Below, one piece after another: positions 6,906 through 15,100 of a stretch of 64,000 nucleotides of DNA (position 1 is the stretch's first letter; each line of letters starts with the position of its first letter). Source of the stretch: Jatrophihabitans_A sp035248685. Its GTDB lineage: Bacteria > Actinomycetota > Actinomycetes > Mycobacteriales > Jatrophihabitantaceae. A model generated the notes under the pieces. It saw only the letters and a program-made list of their open reading frames with translations. It made no database searches and had not been told where the DNA came from. The translations under genes and the position numbers were made by a program. Location of the stretch: NCBI GenBank assembly GCA_035248685.1, contig DATFHF010000073.1, positions 1 through 64,000 of the forward strand, written 5' to 3'.

Positions 6906-7751
6906 GTGGCGAGTAACCCTGTCTTGCGGGGTTTTGAGAAGACCGGGCGGCCCGGCGTCGGGGCGGCCCAGAGCCGAGTGGTCCCACCGCCGCCGTCGGC
7001 GGCTCAACTAGATCAGTGGTACGCGCAGCCGGCGTACGGCCAGGCGGTACCCGAGCAGCGGGTGCCTGCCCCGTCCCGCTACTTGACGCTTGACGACGTC
7101 ATTACCCGTTCGGTGCTGCTCTTCGCGGCGCTGCTGGTCTCGGCGGGCATCGCCTGGTTCGTGATTCCGGACAGCGCGGCCGGCGGCGTAGCCGCCATCG
7201 GGGTGCTCGGCGCGCTCGGGATCGGGCTCTACATGGGCTTCTCCGGCCGGGCGAACGCGGCCACCACGATCAGTTACGCAGTGCTGGAGGGCCTGGCCCT
7301 CGGCGCTATCAGCGAGCTGTTCAACCGGCAGTGGCCGGGCATCGTGGTGCAGGCGGTCACCGGCACCATGATGGTGGCCGGTGGCGTGCTGGTGGTTTAC
7401 AAGACCGGCGCGGTTCGGGTCACTCCGAGGTTCATCAAGATCGTGTTCGCGGCAACCCTCGGTGTGCTGGGACTGATGGTGGTCAACCTGATCGCCGGCA
7501 TCTTCACCCCGGGTGGGCTGGGGCTGCGCGACGCCAGCCACCCGGCCATCGCGATCGGATTCAGCCTGCTGTGCATCGTGATCGCCGCGTCCAACCTGAT
7601 CCTGGACTTCGACATGATCGAGCAGTCGGTCCGTCGCGGGGTGGACGAGAAGGTCGGCTGGTACCTGTCCTGGGGCCTGCTGGTCACGCTGGTCTGGCTG
7701 TACCTCGAAATCCTGCGGCTGCTCAGCTATTTCACCGGTCGCAACAACTAG
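6906..7751 (+). CDS. Bax inhibitor-1 / YccA family membrane protein
   Basis: A 281-residue integral membrane protein of the Bax1-inhibitor/YccA family in its actinobacterial form: N-terminus MASNPVLRGFEKTGRPG, a proline-rich soluble stretch, then seven hydrophobic segments from about residue 73 on, ending ASNLILDFDMIEQSVRRGVDEKVGW, WGLLVTLVWLYLEILRLLSYF. The DFDMIE acidic pair in the penultimate helix region is conserved in these proteins, some of which are pH-sensitive calcium leak channels. The GTG at 6906 is chosen over 6885 because GGAGG lies 6 nt before it and the MASNP start is usual. Its TAG stop shares the bases CTAG with the stop of the convergent thiolase gene. Confidence 0.9.
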   Translation: MASNPVLRGFEKTGRPGVGAAQSRVVPPPPSAAQLDQWYAQPAYGQAVPEQRVPAPSRYLTLDDVITRSVLLFAALLVSAGIAWFVIPDSAAGGVAAIGVLGALGIGLYMGFSGRANAATTISYAVLEGLALGAISELFNRQWPGIVVQAVTGTMMVAGGVLVVYKTGAVRVTPRFIKIVFAATLGVLGLMVVNLIAGIFTPGGLGLRDASHPAIAIGFSLLCIVIAASNLILDFDMIEQSVRRGVDEKVGWYLSWGLLVTLVWLYLEILRLLSYFTGRNN

Positions 7752-8968
7752 GACAGCCGCTCCAGGATCATCGCCATGCCCTGACCGCCGCCGACGCACA
7801 TGGTCTCCAGGCCGAATTGCTTATCGTGCGTTTGCAGCGAGTTGATCAGGGTGGTGGTGATCCTGGCACCGGTCATGCCGAACGGGTGGCCGACCGCGAT
7901 CGCGCCGCCGTTGACGTTCAGCCTGTCCTCGTCGATGCCGAGCTCCCGATAGGACGGGATGACCTGGGCGGCGAAGGCCTCGTTGATCTCGACCAGGTCG
8001 ATGTCACCGATGCTCATCCCGGCCCGGGCCAGCGCCTGCCGGGAGGCGCCGACCGGGCCTAGTCCCATGATCTCCGGCGAGAGCGCGGTCAGCCCGGTGG
8101 ACACCACCCGAGCCAGCGGCGTGATGCCCAGCTGGGCCGCCTTGGTATCGCTCATGATCACCAGGGCGGCCGCCCCGTCGTTGAGCGGGCAGCAGTTGCC
8201 GGCGGTGACTCGGCCGTCCGGCCGGAACACCGGCTTGAGGGCCGCCACCCCTTCGTAGCTGACGCCGGGCCGCGGGCCGTCGTCCACGCTGACCTGCTGC
8301 CCGGACGGCAGCGTCACCGGCGTGATCTCCCTGGCCCAGAAGCCGTTGGCGATGGCCTGTTCGGCCAGGTTCTGCGAGCGGACCCCGAAATGGTCCATTT
8401 CCTCTCGGCTGATGCCCTTGAGCAGCGCCAGGTTCTCCGCGGTCTGGCCCATCGGGATGTAGATGTCGGGTAGCTGGCCGAGCTCCCGCGGGTCCTGCCA
8501 GTCTTCGGCGCCTTCGGCCGCCACCTGTTCGGTCCGGGCCCGGGCCTGGGCGAACACCGGGTTTCTGGTGTCGGGCAGCCCGTCCGAGGACCCGTTCACG
8601 AATCGAGACACCGTTTCTACGCCGGCCGAGATGAACACATCGCCCTCACCGGCCCGGATGGCGTGGGCCGCCATCCGAGTGGTCTGCAACGAGGACGAGC
8701 AATACCGGGTGATCGTGGTGCCCGGTAGGAAGTCGTAGCCGAGCAGGATGGCAACCACCCGGCCGAGGTTGTAGCCCTGTTCGCCACCGGGCAGCCCGCA
8801 ACCCAGCAGCAGGTCGTCGATGTCGTGCGGGTCCAGTTCGGGCACCTTGTCCAGCGCGGCCCGCACCATCTGGGAGGCCAGGTCGTCCGGCCGGATGTCG
8901 ACCAGCGAGCCTTTACCGGCCCGGCCGATGGGGGAGCGGGCGGTGGCGACGATGACGGCTTCGGGCAT
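7748..8968 (-). CDS. fadA: acetyl-CoA C-acyltransferase (thiolase)
   Basis: Thiolase family enzyme, 406 residues, which cleaves 3-ketoacyl-CoA with CoA (beta-oxidation) or condenses acyl-CoAs. The nucleophile Cys90 lies in TRYCSSSLQ; the second catalytic Cys is in ETMCVGGGQGMA and the His in NGGAIAVGHPFGMTGAR. NEAFAAQ is the usual motif before them. An AGGGA ribosome site lies before the ATG. The protein resembles mycobacterial FadA3-type acetyltransferases, and as there it is followed on the same strand by an SGNH hydrolase gene. No beta-oxidation partner is adjacent, so its pathway is not fixed by context. Confidence 0.92.
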   Translation of the reverse strand: MPEAVIVATARSPIGRAGKGSLVDIRPDDLASQMVRAALDKVPELDPHDIDDLLLGCGLPGGEQGYNLGRVVAILLGYDFLPGTTITRYCSSSLQTTRMAAHAIRAGEGDVFISAGVETVSRFVNGSSDGLPDTRNPVFAQARARTEQVAAEGAEDWQDPRELGQLPDIYIPMGQTAENLALLKGISREEMDHFGVRSQNLAEQAIANGFWAREITPVTLPSGQQVSVDDGPRPGVSYEGVAALKPVFRPDGRVTAGNCCPLNDGAAALVIMSDTKAAQLGITPLARVVSTGLTALSPEIMGLGPVGASRQALARAGMSIGDIDLVEINEAFAAQVIPSYRELGIDEDRLNVNGGAIAVGHPFGMTGARITTTLINSLQTHDKQFGLETMCVGGGQGMAMILERLS

Positions 8969-8997
8969 GGTCGGATCCCTTCAACAGATGATGCGGC

Positions 8998-10044
8998 TCA
9001 GGTCGATGGACCGGCTTGAGCCATGGTGGCAGCCTTGCCGGCGTCGGGACGCTCGCCGGTTGTGCCGTTGGTCACCGGGTCGGTCCGGCGCCGGGTCAGC
9101 CTGGCCAACGGCCCGCGTCGGCTGGCTCGCCGGCCGGCCGAGTCCGCGGCCGCGACCTCGGTGCCCGGGTGGCTGGCCGCCCGGACCGCCGCCTTGGTGA
9201 CCGGCCGGGCTCGGGTGGAGGTGAACGGGCCGGCCGGCCGGGAAACCGTGCTCAATCCGAGCGCGGCGGCGGCCGAGGGCAGTATTACCTCGGCGGCCCG
9301 GGCGTAGCCGATCGCCGACGGGTGGAACTGGTCGTCGGAGAAGAACTCCCGTCGGGCCGCGAACTCCGGGCCGAGGATGTCGCCCAGGCTCACCGCCCGC
9401 CCGCCGGCTGCCACCACCGTCATCACCTGGGCGGCCGCCAGCGTCCGCGACATCCGGCGGGCGAGCCAGCGCAGCGGCTGGGCGATCGGCCGGATGGTGC
9501 CGAGGTCCGGACAGGTGCCCACCACGATCTGGATGCCCTGGTCGGCCAGCAGGTGTAGCGCGGCCGACAGGTGCCGCACCGACTCAGCGGCTCGAATTCG
9601 GTGGGTGACATCATTGGCGCCGATCATGATGACCGCCAGCTGCGGCCGATGCGGCAGTACCTGCTCGATTTGGCCGATGAGATCTGAGGATTGGGCGCCG
9701 ACTTTGGCCACGTTGCAGAGCTGGACCGGGCGCCGAGCCAGTTTGGACAGGCCGGCTGCGATCCGGGCCGCCGGGGTGTCGGCATCGACATGCACGCCAT
9801 AGCCGGCTGCCGAAGAGTCACCGAGCATCGCCAGCACCAGCGGCGGCGCACTGTCTGATACACCGGGTGCCGTCCAGATCCCGTCGGCGCGCGGCGGATC
9901 GGTTTCGGCCGGCGCGATCCGGCGGCGGGCCAGTTTCGACTCGCCGTAGATCAGGCCGAACAACGCCGCGCTGAGCGCACCGATGCTGCCGCCACCGAAG
10001 GCGGCCGCGGTCACCACCCGGCGCGCCCGGGATGCTCTGCCCAT
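8998..10044 (-). CDS. SGNH/GDSL family hydrolase
   Basis: A 348-residue hydrolase with the SGNH blocks: LAMLGDSSAAGYG (nucleophile Ser in GDS), MIGANDVTH (block III, Gly/Asn) and DDQFHPSAIGYARAAE (block V, Asp and His). An N-terminal hydrophobic segment near residues 12-34 suggests membrane anchoring or export. The C-terminal 90 residues are basic, Arg/Pro/Thr-rich and probably disordered. Likely an esterase or lipase acting at the envelope. The start at 10044 (MGRASRARR) follows GGGAGGAGGGG, about 12 nt upstream. It is divergent from cbs, matching the Rv1075c neighbourhood of Mycobacterium tuberculosis. Confidence 0.88.
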   Translation of the reverse strand: MGRASRARRVVTAAAFGGGSIGALSAALFGLIYGESKLARRRIAPAETDPPRADGIWTAPGVSDSAPPLVLAMLGDSSAAGYGVHVDADTPAARIAAGLSKLARRPVQLCNVAKVGAQSSDLIGQIEQVLPHRPQLAVIMIGANDVTHRIRAAESVRHLSAALHLLADQGIQIVVGTCPDLGTIRPIAQPLRWLARRMSRTLAAAQVMTVVAAGGRAVSLGDILGPEFAARREFFSDDQFHPSAIGYARAAEVILPSAAAALGLSTVSRPAGPFTSTRARPVTKAAVRAASHPGTEVAAADSAGRRASRRGPLARLTRRRTDPVTNGTTGERPDAGKAATMAQAGPST

Positions 10045-10085
10045 GCTGGCCCAGCCCCTCCTCCCGCTGATCGCACCGTCGAGGT

Positions 10086-10091
10086 TAGCCT
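10086..10091 (+). promoter_or_regulatory. leaderless -10 box, cbs
   Basis: TAGCCT, 7 nt, then ATG 10099; no Shine-Dalgarno. Confidence 0.6.
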
Positions 10092-10098
10092 TTGCGCC

Positions 10099-11490
10099 AT
10101 GCGCTACCACAAATCGCTCGTAGAGCTGATCGGCAACACCCCGCTGGTCCAGCTGCACGGCGTCACCAGCCACCTCGACCCGGCCACCGCACCGCTAGTG
10201 CTGGCCAAGGTCGAGTACTTCAACCCAGGCGGCTCGGTCAAGGACCGGATCGCGGTCCGGATGATCGAGGCGGCCGAGCGTACCGGCGAGCTCAAGCCGG
10301 GCGGCACGATCGTCGAACCCACCTCGGGCAACACCGGCGTCGGAATGGCGATCGTGGCCCAGCAGCGCGGTTATCACTGCGTTTTCGTGCTGCCCGACAA
10401 GGTGGCGGTCGACAAGATCAACACGCTGCGCGCTTTCGGTGCCGAGGTGGCGGTGTGCCCGACCGCGGTGGCGCCGGAAGATCCCCGCTCCTACTACCAG
10501 GTCTCCGACCGGCTGGTGCGCGAGATCCCGGGCGCCTGGAAGCCCAACCAGTACGCCAACCCGAACAACCCGCTGTCGCACTACGAAACCACCGGCCCGG
10601 AGATCTGGGAGCAGACCGACGGCCGGGTCACCCACTTCGTGTGCGGCGTCGGCACCGGCGGCACCATCTCCGGCACCGGCCGCTACCTCAAGGAGCGGTC
10701 GGCCGACCGGCCGTCCGGTCCGGTCCGGGTGATCGGCGCCGACCCCGAGGGTTCGGTGTACTCCGGCGGCACCGGCCGTCCCTACCTCGTCGAAGGCGTC
10801 GGAGAGGACTTCTGGCCGGAGACCTACGACCCGACCGTCGCGGACGAGATCATCGCGGTGTCGGACGCGGACTCCTTCGAGGTGACCCGGCAACTGGCCC
10901 GCACCGAGGGGCTGCTGGTCGGCGGCTCGTGTGGGATGGCGGTGGTCGCGGCCCAGCGGGTTGCCGAACGAGCCGGTCCGGACGACGTGATCGTGGTGCT
11001 GCTGCCGGACGGTGGCCGGGGCTACCTGGGCAAGATCTTCTCCGACAAGTGGATGAGCGACTACGGGTTCCTGGGCGGGTCCGGCGAGGACACCGTCGGC
11101 GACGTGCTGACCGCCAAGAGCGGCGAAACCCCGGCGCTGGTGCACGTGCACCCGAACGAGACGGTCCGCGAGGCGATCGACATCCTGCGCGAGTACGGGG
11201 TGTCCCAAATGCCGGTAGTACGCGCCGAGCCGCCGGTGACCGCCGGCGAGGTGGTCGGGTCGGTGTCGGAGAAGGAGCTGCTGGACGCGCTGTTCGCCGG
11301 CAAGGCCAGCCTGGCCGACCCGCTGGAGAAGCACATGTCGGCTCAGCTGCCGATCATCGGATCCGGCGAGCCGGTTCGGCAGGCGGTTGAGGCGTTGGGT
11401 AAGGCCGACGCGCTGCTGGTGCATGTGGACGGCAAGCCGGCCGGCGTGCTGACCCGGCAGGACCTGCTCGGGCATCTGACCGCCGGCTGA
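10099..11490 (+). CDS. cbs: cystathionine beta-synthase
   Basis: PLP enzyme that joins serine and homocysteine to cystathionine in reverse transsulfuration. It is 463 residues. The fold-type II catalytic domain spans about residues 1-320: PLP lysine Lys48 in NPGGSVKDR, the SGNTG loop, and the phosphate-binding GVGTGGTISGTGR. The C-terminal part (about 340-463) is a CBS-domain pair (ALVHVHPNETVREAIDIL and GEPVRQAVEALGKADALLV) that usually binds adenosyl ligands and regulates activity. It is followed 42 bp later by metB on the same strand, which has its own leaderless promoter. The neighbouring metB product makes or cleaves the same intermediate. Confidence 0.95.
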   Translation: MRYHKSLVELIGNTPLVQLHGVTSHLDPATAPLVLAKVEYFNPGGSVKDRIAVRMIEAAERTGELKPGGTIVEPTSGNTGVGMAIVAQQRGYHCVFVLPDKVAVDKINTLRAFGAEVAVCPTAVAPEDPRSYYQVSDRLVREIPGAWKPNQYANPNNPLSHYETTGPEIWEQTDGRVTHFVCGVGTGGTISGTGRYLKERSADRPSGPVRVIGADPEGSVYSGGTGRPYLVEGVGEDFWPETYDPTVADEIIAVSDADSFEVTRQLARTEGLLVGGSCGMAVVAAQRVAERAGPDDVIVVLLPDGGRGYLGKIFSDKWMSDYGFLGGSGEDTVGDVLTAKSGETPALVHVHPNETVREAIDILREYGVSQMPVVRAEPPVTAGEVVGSVSEKELLDALFAGKASLADPLEKHMSAQLPIIGSGEPVRQAVEALGKADALLVHVDGKPAGVLTRQDLLGHLTAG

Positions 11491-11519
11491 CCGCGCTCCG
11501 GCAGCCGCCGGGCCGGCGG

Positions 11520-11525
11520 TAACCT
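11520..11525 (+). promoter_or_regulatory. leaderless -10 box, metB
   Basis: TAACCT, 7 nt, then ATG 11533, inside the cbs-metB spacer; metB can therefore be transcribed independently. Confidence 0.6.
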
Positions 11526-11532
11526 GGCCGGC

Positions 11533-12693
11533 ATGAGCTACCCGTACCCCGACCATCAGCTCGGTTTCAACACCCGTGCCATCCACGCCGGGCAGGAGCC
11601 GGATCCGGTGACCGGCGCGGTCACGGTGCCGATCTACCAAACTTCGACCTACAAGCAGGACGGGGTCGGTGGCCTGCGTTCGGGTTACGAGTACAGCCGC
11701 TCGGCCAACCCGACCCGGACCGCGCTGGAGGAGTGCCTGGCAGCGCTGGAGGGTGGCGCCCGCGGGCTGGCGTTCGCCTCCGGCCTGGCCGCCGAGGACA
11801 CCGTGCTGCGCACGCTGTGCAACCCAGGCGATCACATCCTGCTGCCGGACGACGCCTACGGCGGGACGTTCCGGCTGGTGGCGCGGGTGCTCAACCGATG
11901 GGGGATCGACTACACACCGGTGGCGATGCACGACTTGGCGGCGGTGCGGGCGGCGGTCCGTCCGAACACCACGGTGGTTTGGGTGGAAACGCCGACCAAC
12001 CCGTTGCTCAATATCGCCGACATCGCGGCGGTGGCCGAGATCAGCCATCGGCAGCAGGCCTTGCTGGTGGTCGACAACACCTTCGCCTCGCCGTACTTGC
12101 AGCAACCGCTGGCACTCGGCGCGGACGTCGTCATCCACTCCACCACCAAGTACCTGGGCGGGCACTCCGACGTGGTCGGCGGCGCGGTGATCACCGCCGA
12201 CGCCGAGGTGGGTGAGCGGATCGCCTTCCATCAGAACTCGATGGGCGCGATCAGCGGCGCGTTCGACGCCTGGCTGGTGCTGCGCGGCATCAAGACCCTC
12301 GGCGTGCGGATGGACCGGCACTGTGCCAACGCCGAGCGGGTGGTGCAGTTCCTCACCGAACACCCGGCGGTCTCCGCGGTGCTTTACCCGGGCCTGCCCA
12401 GCCACCCGCAGCATGAGATCGCCGCCCGTCAGATGAAGGCTTTCGGTGGCATGGTGTCCTTCCGGATGCGTGGTGGTGAGGAGGCGGCGCTGAAGTTCAG
12501 CGGGCTGACCGAGCTGTTCACGCTGGCCGAATCGCTCGGCGGCGTCGAGTCGCTGGTGGAACATCCCGGCCGGATGACGCACGCCAGCGTCGCCGGCTCA
12601 CCGCTGGAGGTGCCGGCCGACCTGGTCCGGTTGTCGGTCGGCATCGAAGAGATCGAGGACCTGCTGGCCGACCTGGGTGCGGCGCTGAGCTGA
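11533..12693 (+). CDS. metB: cystathionine gamma-synthase / gamma-lyase
   Basis: PLP-dependent Cys/Met metabolism enzyme, 386 residues (usual length). It has TRAIHAGQEPDPVTGAV, TSTY, YEYSRSANPTR, and the PLP lysine Lys206 in HSTTKYLGGHSD. It makes cystathionine from an acylated homoserine and cysteine, or cleaves cystathionine to cysteine; the two activities cannot be separated by sequence reading, and pairing with cbs is compatible with either. Mycobacterial MetB has the same neighbourhood (cbs upstream). Confidence 0.93.
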   Translation: MSYPYPDHQLGFNTRAIHAGQEPDPVTGAVTVPIYQTSTYKQDGVGGLRSGYEYSRSANPTRTALEECLAALEGGARGLAFASGLAAEDTVLRTLCNPGDHILLPDDAYGGTFRLVARVLNRWGIDYTPVAMHDLAAVRAAVRPNTTVVWVETPTNPLLNIADIAAVAEISHRQQALLVVDNTFASPYLQQPLALGADVVIHSTTKYLGGHSDVVGGAVITADAEVGERIAFHQNSMGAISGAFDAWLVLRGIKTLGVRMDRHCANAERVVQFLTEHPAVSAVLYPGLPSHPQHEIAARQMKAFGGMVSFRMRGGEEAALKFSGLTELFTLAESLGGVESLVEHPGRMTHASVAGSPLEVPADLVRLSVGIEEIEDLLADLGAALS

Positions 12694-12745
12694 GCCATCC
12701 GCGACCGACCGGTCGATCGGTCGGGCTGGTAACGACCTGCCGACA

Positions 12746-13561
12746 ATGCCGAGCAGCCCCGTCCGGCCGCTGAAATATGGCGTTATTGTCGGCTCGGGGA
12801 CCGGCGAAGGCGTGGCGGCAACTGCGGGGCGGGTGAGGGCGACGGCGAGGATCCGGGCACGGGACGGTGGGCTGGTGGCGCTGGCCGCCGCCGGCGTGTT
12901 CGCGGTCGCGGTAGCCGCGCACGCCCACTCGGTCGCGACCAATCAGTCGTTGCGGTCCTCGGTCGGAGTGCCACTGACGCCCAAGACCAGGGTTGGCAGC
13001 GAGCAGGACGGCACCGGCAAGTCGCACCCCTTCCACTTCAACACTCACCTGCACCTGCCGGGGTGGCTGATCTCCGGGTTGATCCAACTGGCGTTCGGTG
13101 CCGCGGTGGTGCTGCTGGTGGTGCTGCTGGTCAAGCTGGTGCCACAGATTCGCCGACGGATCCGGCCGCCCGAGCCGCTGCCGGACTCCGGATTCGCACC
13201 CTCGGACAGCACTCGGCGCAGTGAGCAGGCGACCAGCACCGTGGAGCGAGCGCTGGCCGGGCTACGCCGCGGTGACAGTGAGCAGGCCATCATCGCCTGT
13301 TGGTTGCAACTCCAGGACATCGTGGCTTCGGCGGGCTACCCGCCGGCAGCGTCGCAGACCTCCAGCGAACTGGTGCAACGCTGGCAGCAGGTGCTGCCGT
13401 TCAGCCGAGCCGCGCTGTCCGAACTGGCCGAGCTGTACCGAGAGGCGAGGTTCTCCAGCCACCGGATGTCGGTCGAATCGTTGCAGCGAGCTAGGTCTGC
13501 ACTGCGCCGGCTGCGAGACGACCTGCGAGCCGGACTACCCGGAATCATCACCGATGGCTGA
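12746..13561 (+). CDS. DUF4129-type membrane protein of MoxR operon
   Basis: A 271-residue protein with two membrane segments (about residues 41-60 and 106-131) separated by an extracytoplasmic loop, then a cytoplasmic C-terminal domain (about 165-262): VERALAGLRRGDSEQAIIACWLQLQDIVASAG, TSSELVQRW and LAELYREARFSSH, the pattern of DUF4129 domains in MoxR/DUF58 operons and at the end of TgpA-type transglutaminases. It is the first gene of a five-gene run with overlapping ends (next start 13554). The N-terminus is uncertain: ATG 12746 lacks a clear ribosome site and an internal GTG is possible. It probably forms a membrane complex with the downstream genes. Confidence 0.82.
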   Translation: MPSSPVRPLKYGVIVGSGTGEGVAATAGRVRATARIRARDGGLVALAAAGVFAVAVAAHAHSVATNQSLRSSVGVPLTPKTRVGSEQDGTGKSHPFHFNTHLHLPGWLISGLIQLAFGAAVVLLVVLLVKLVPQIRRRIRPPEPLPDSGFAPSDSTRRSEQATSTVERALAGLRRGDSEQAIIACWLQLQDIVASAGYPPAASQTSSELVQRWQQVLPFSRAALSELAELYREARFSSHRMSVESLQRARSALRRLRDDLRAGLPGIITDG

Positions 13562-14114
13562 GTCGGGCAAGCCGCGCCGTCCGATGTCAGCTCGGACGGA
13601 CAGCTACACCGCGGACTGGCGGGTCTGGCGTGCGGTGGCGCTCGGGACGGCAGTGGGCCTCGGGGTGGGCGCGATCCTCAGCTGGCTCGAGGTGATCCTG
13701 CACCGGGGACCGGCGGTCGCGCTGATCCTTGGGCTGCCGGCCTGCTGTGGCGCGCTGCTGATGCTGGTCTATACCACCTTCCACGTGATGCAGCCGGTGG
13801 AGTTGCAGAAGTTCGGACCCACCGTCCGCACCGCCGAGTACTCGGTGCGGTTGCGCCAGCTCGAACGCCGGTTGCAGGCGGCCAACATCGACGGGACGAA
13901 GTTCGACTGGAGCCTGCGCCCGCTGCTGGCTCAGTTGGCGACCGAGCGGCTTCGGCACCGGCATGCCATCATCATCCGGCGCGAGCCCGAGGCAGCCCGC
14001 GCGATGCTAGGAGAGCAGTTGTGGCAGATGATCACCACGAAGCCCGACCAGCCGAGCCCAGCGCTGAGCAGGCGGCAGCTGACCGCCCTGGTCGAGGCCA
14101 TCGAGGCGCTGTGA
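13554..14114 (+). CDS. two-TM membrane protein of MoxR operon
   Basis: A 186-residue protein. The ATG at 13554 overlaps the previous gene by 8 bp. Two strongly hydrophobic helices (about residues 28-46 and 51-73, AVALGTAVGLGVGAILSWLEV and ALILGLPACCGALLMLVYTTF) are followed by a cytoplasmic helical domain rich in Arg, Leu and Glu (RLRQLERRLQ, LATERLRHRHAIIIRREPEAARAML). I know no name for the family; proteins like it accompany MoxR/DUF58 genes in mycobacteria and relatives. Its stop overlaps the moxR start (TGATG). Confidence 0.78.
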   Translation: MAESGKPRRPMSARTDSYTADWRVWRAVALGTAVGLGVGAILSWLEVILHRGPAVALILGLPACCGALLMLVYTTFHVMQPVELQKFGPTVRTAEYSVRLRQLERRLQAANIDGTKFDWSLRPLLAQLATERLRHRHAIIIRREPEAARAMLGEQLWQMITTKPDQPSPALSRRQLTALVEAIEAL

Positions 14115-15100
14115 TGCCGGTCCGGCAGGCGGCCGGCGTCTGCGATGCGGTGCTGGCCGAGGTTGCCAAAGCGGTGGTCGGCAAGCAGGGCAAGCTGGCG
14201 CTGGTGCTGGCCGGGATCCTGGCCGGCGGGCACGTGCTGATCGAGGACAACCCCGGGCTGGCCAAGACGCTGGCGGCCCGGTCGTTCGCGCAGGCGTTGG
14301 GGCTGCAATTCCGCCGGGTGCAGTTCACCCCGGACCTGCTGCCATCCGACATCACCGGCTCTTTCGTCTACGACCAAAGCAAGAACGAGTTCGCGTTCCG
14401 CAGCGGCCCGCTGTTCGCCGGCCTGGTGCTGGCCGACGAGATCAACCGGACGCCACCGAAGACACAGGCTGCGCTGTTGGAGGCCATGCAGGAAGGCCAG
14501 GCCACCGTCGAGGGCCGGACCTTCCAGCTGCCGAAGCCATTCCACGTGATTGCGACGGCCAACCCGATCGAGTACGAGGGCACCTACCCGCTGCCCGAGG
14601 CACAACTCGATCGGTTCCTGCTGCGGGTTTCCTTCGGCTATCCCAGCCCGGAGGAGGAATGGCAGGTGCTGCGCCGCCGGGTGGCCCGCCGTACCGAACA
14701 GATCCAGTTGGATCCGGTGATCGACGCCGCCACCCTGATCGAGCTCCAGCAGGTGGTGGAGGCCATCGAGATCGAGGAATCGGTCGGCCGGTATTGCGTG
14801 TCGCTGGTCGAGGCGACCCGCTCCCACCAACACCTGCTGGTCGGCTGTTCGCCGCGCGGTGCGCTGGCGCTGCTGCTGGTGTCCCGGGCGTTCGCGCTGA
14901 TCAACCACCGCGACTACGTGACGCCCGATGACGTCAAGGCGGTAGCGATCGCTGCGCTGGCACATCGGATCACCCTGCGGCCAGAGATGTGGATGCGCAA
15001 CCTGTCACCGGCCGACGTCATCGAGGGTGTGCTCGGTTCGGTGGCCACCCCGGCCGCCGCACCGGGCCGCACCGGCTACTCGGCGGCGCTACGCAGGTGA
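14114..15100 (+). CDS. moxR: MoxR family AAA+ ATPase
   Basis: MoxR AAA+ ATPase, 328 residues, a chaperone-like enzyme thought to help assemble or activate partner complexes, usually with VWA or DUF58 partners. It has Walker A IEDNPGLAKT (Lys51), Walker B LVLADEINRTPPKTQAALLEAMQE, sensor 1 VIATANPIEYEGTYPLPEAQLDRF and the arginine-rich lid. ATG 14114 overlaps the preceding stop; GTG 14111 just before it is an equally possible start. The stop overlaps the next GTG. The DUF58 and DUF4129 neighbours define the MoxR module found as Rv3692-3695 in M. tuberculosis. Confidence 0.93.
   Translation: MPVRQAAGVCDAVLAEVAKAVVGKQGKLALVLAGILAGGHVLIEDNPGLAKTLAARSFAQALGLQFRRVQFTPDLLPSDITGSFVYDQSKNEFAFRSGPLFAGLVLADEINRTPPKTQAALLEAMQEGQATVEGRTFQLPKPFHVIATANPIEYEGTYPLPEAQLDRFLLRVSFGYPSPEEEWQVLRRRVARRTEQIQLDPVIDAATLIELQQVVEAIEIEESVGRYCVSLVEATRSHQHLLVGCSPRGALALLLVSRAFALINHRDYVTPDDVKAVAIAALAHRITLRPEMWMRNLSPADVIEGVLGSVATPAAAPGRTGYSAALRR

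Noticed and set aside
10195..12582. A 795-codon open frame on the minus strand across cbs and metB
   Set aside because: It is antisense to two clear enzymes; high GC removes stops from the opposite frame. Its product is His/Arg/Gln/Gly-rich with no family.
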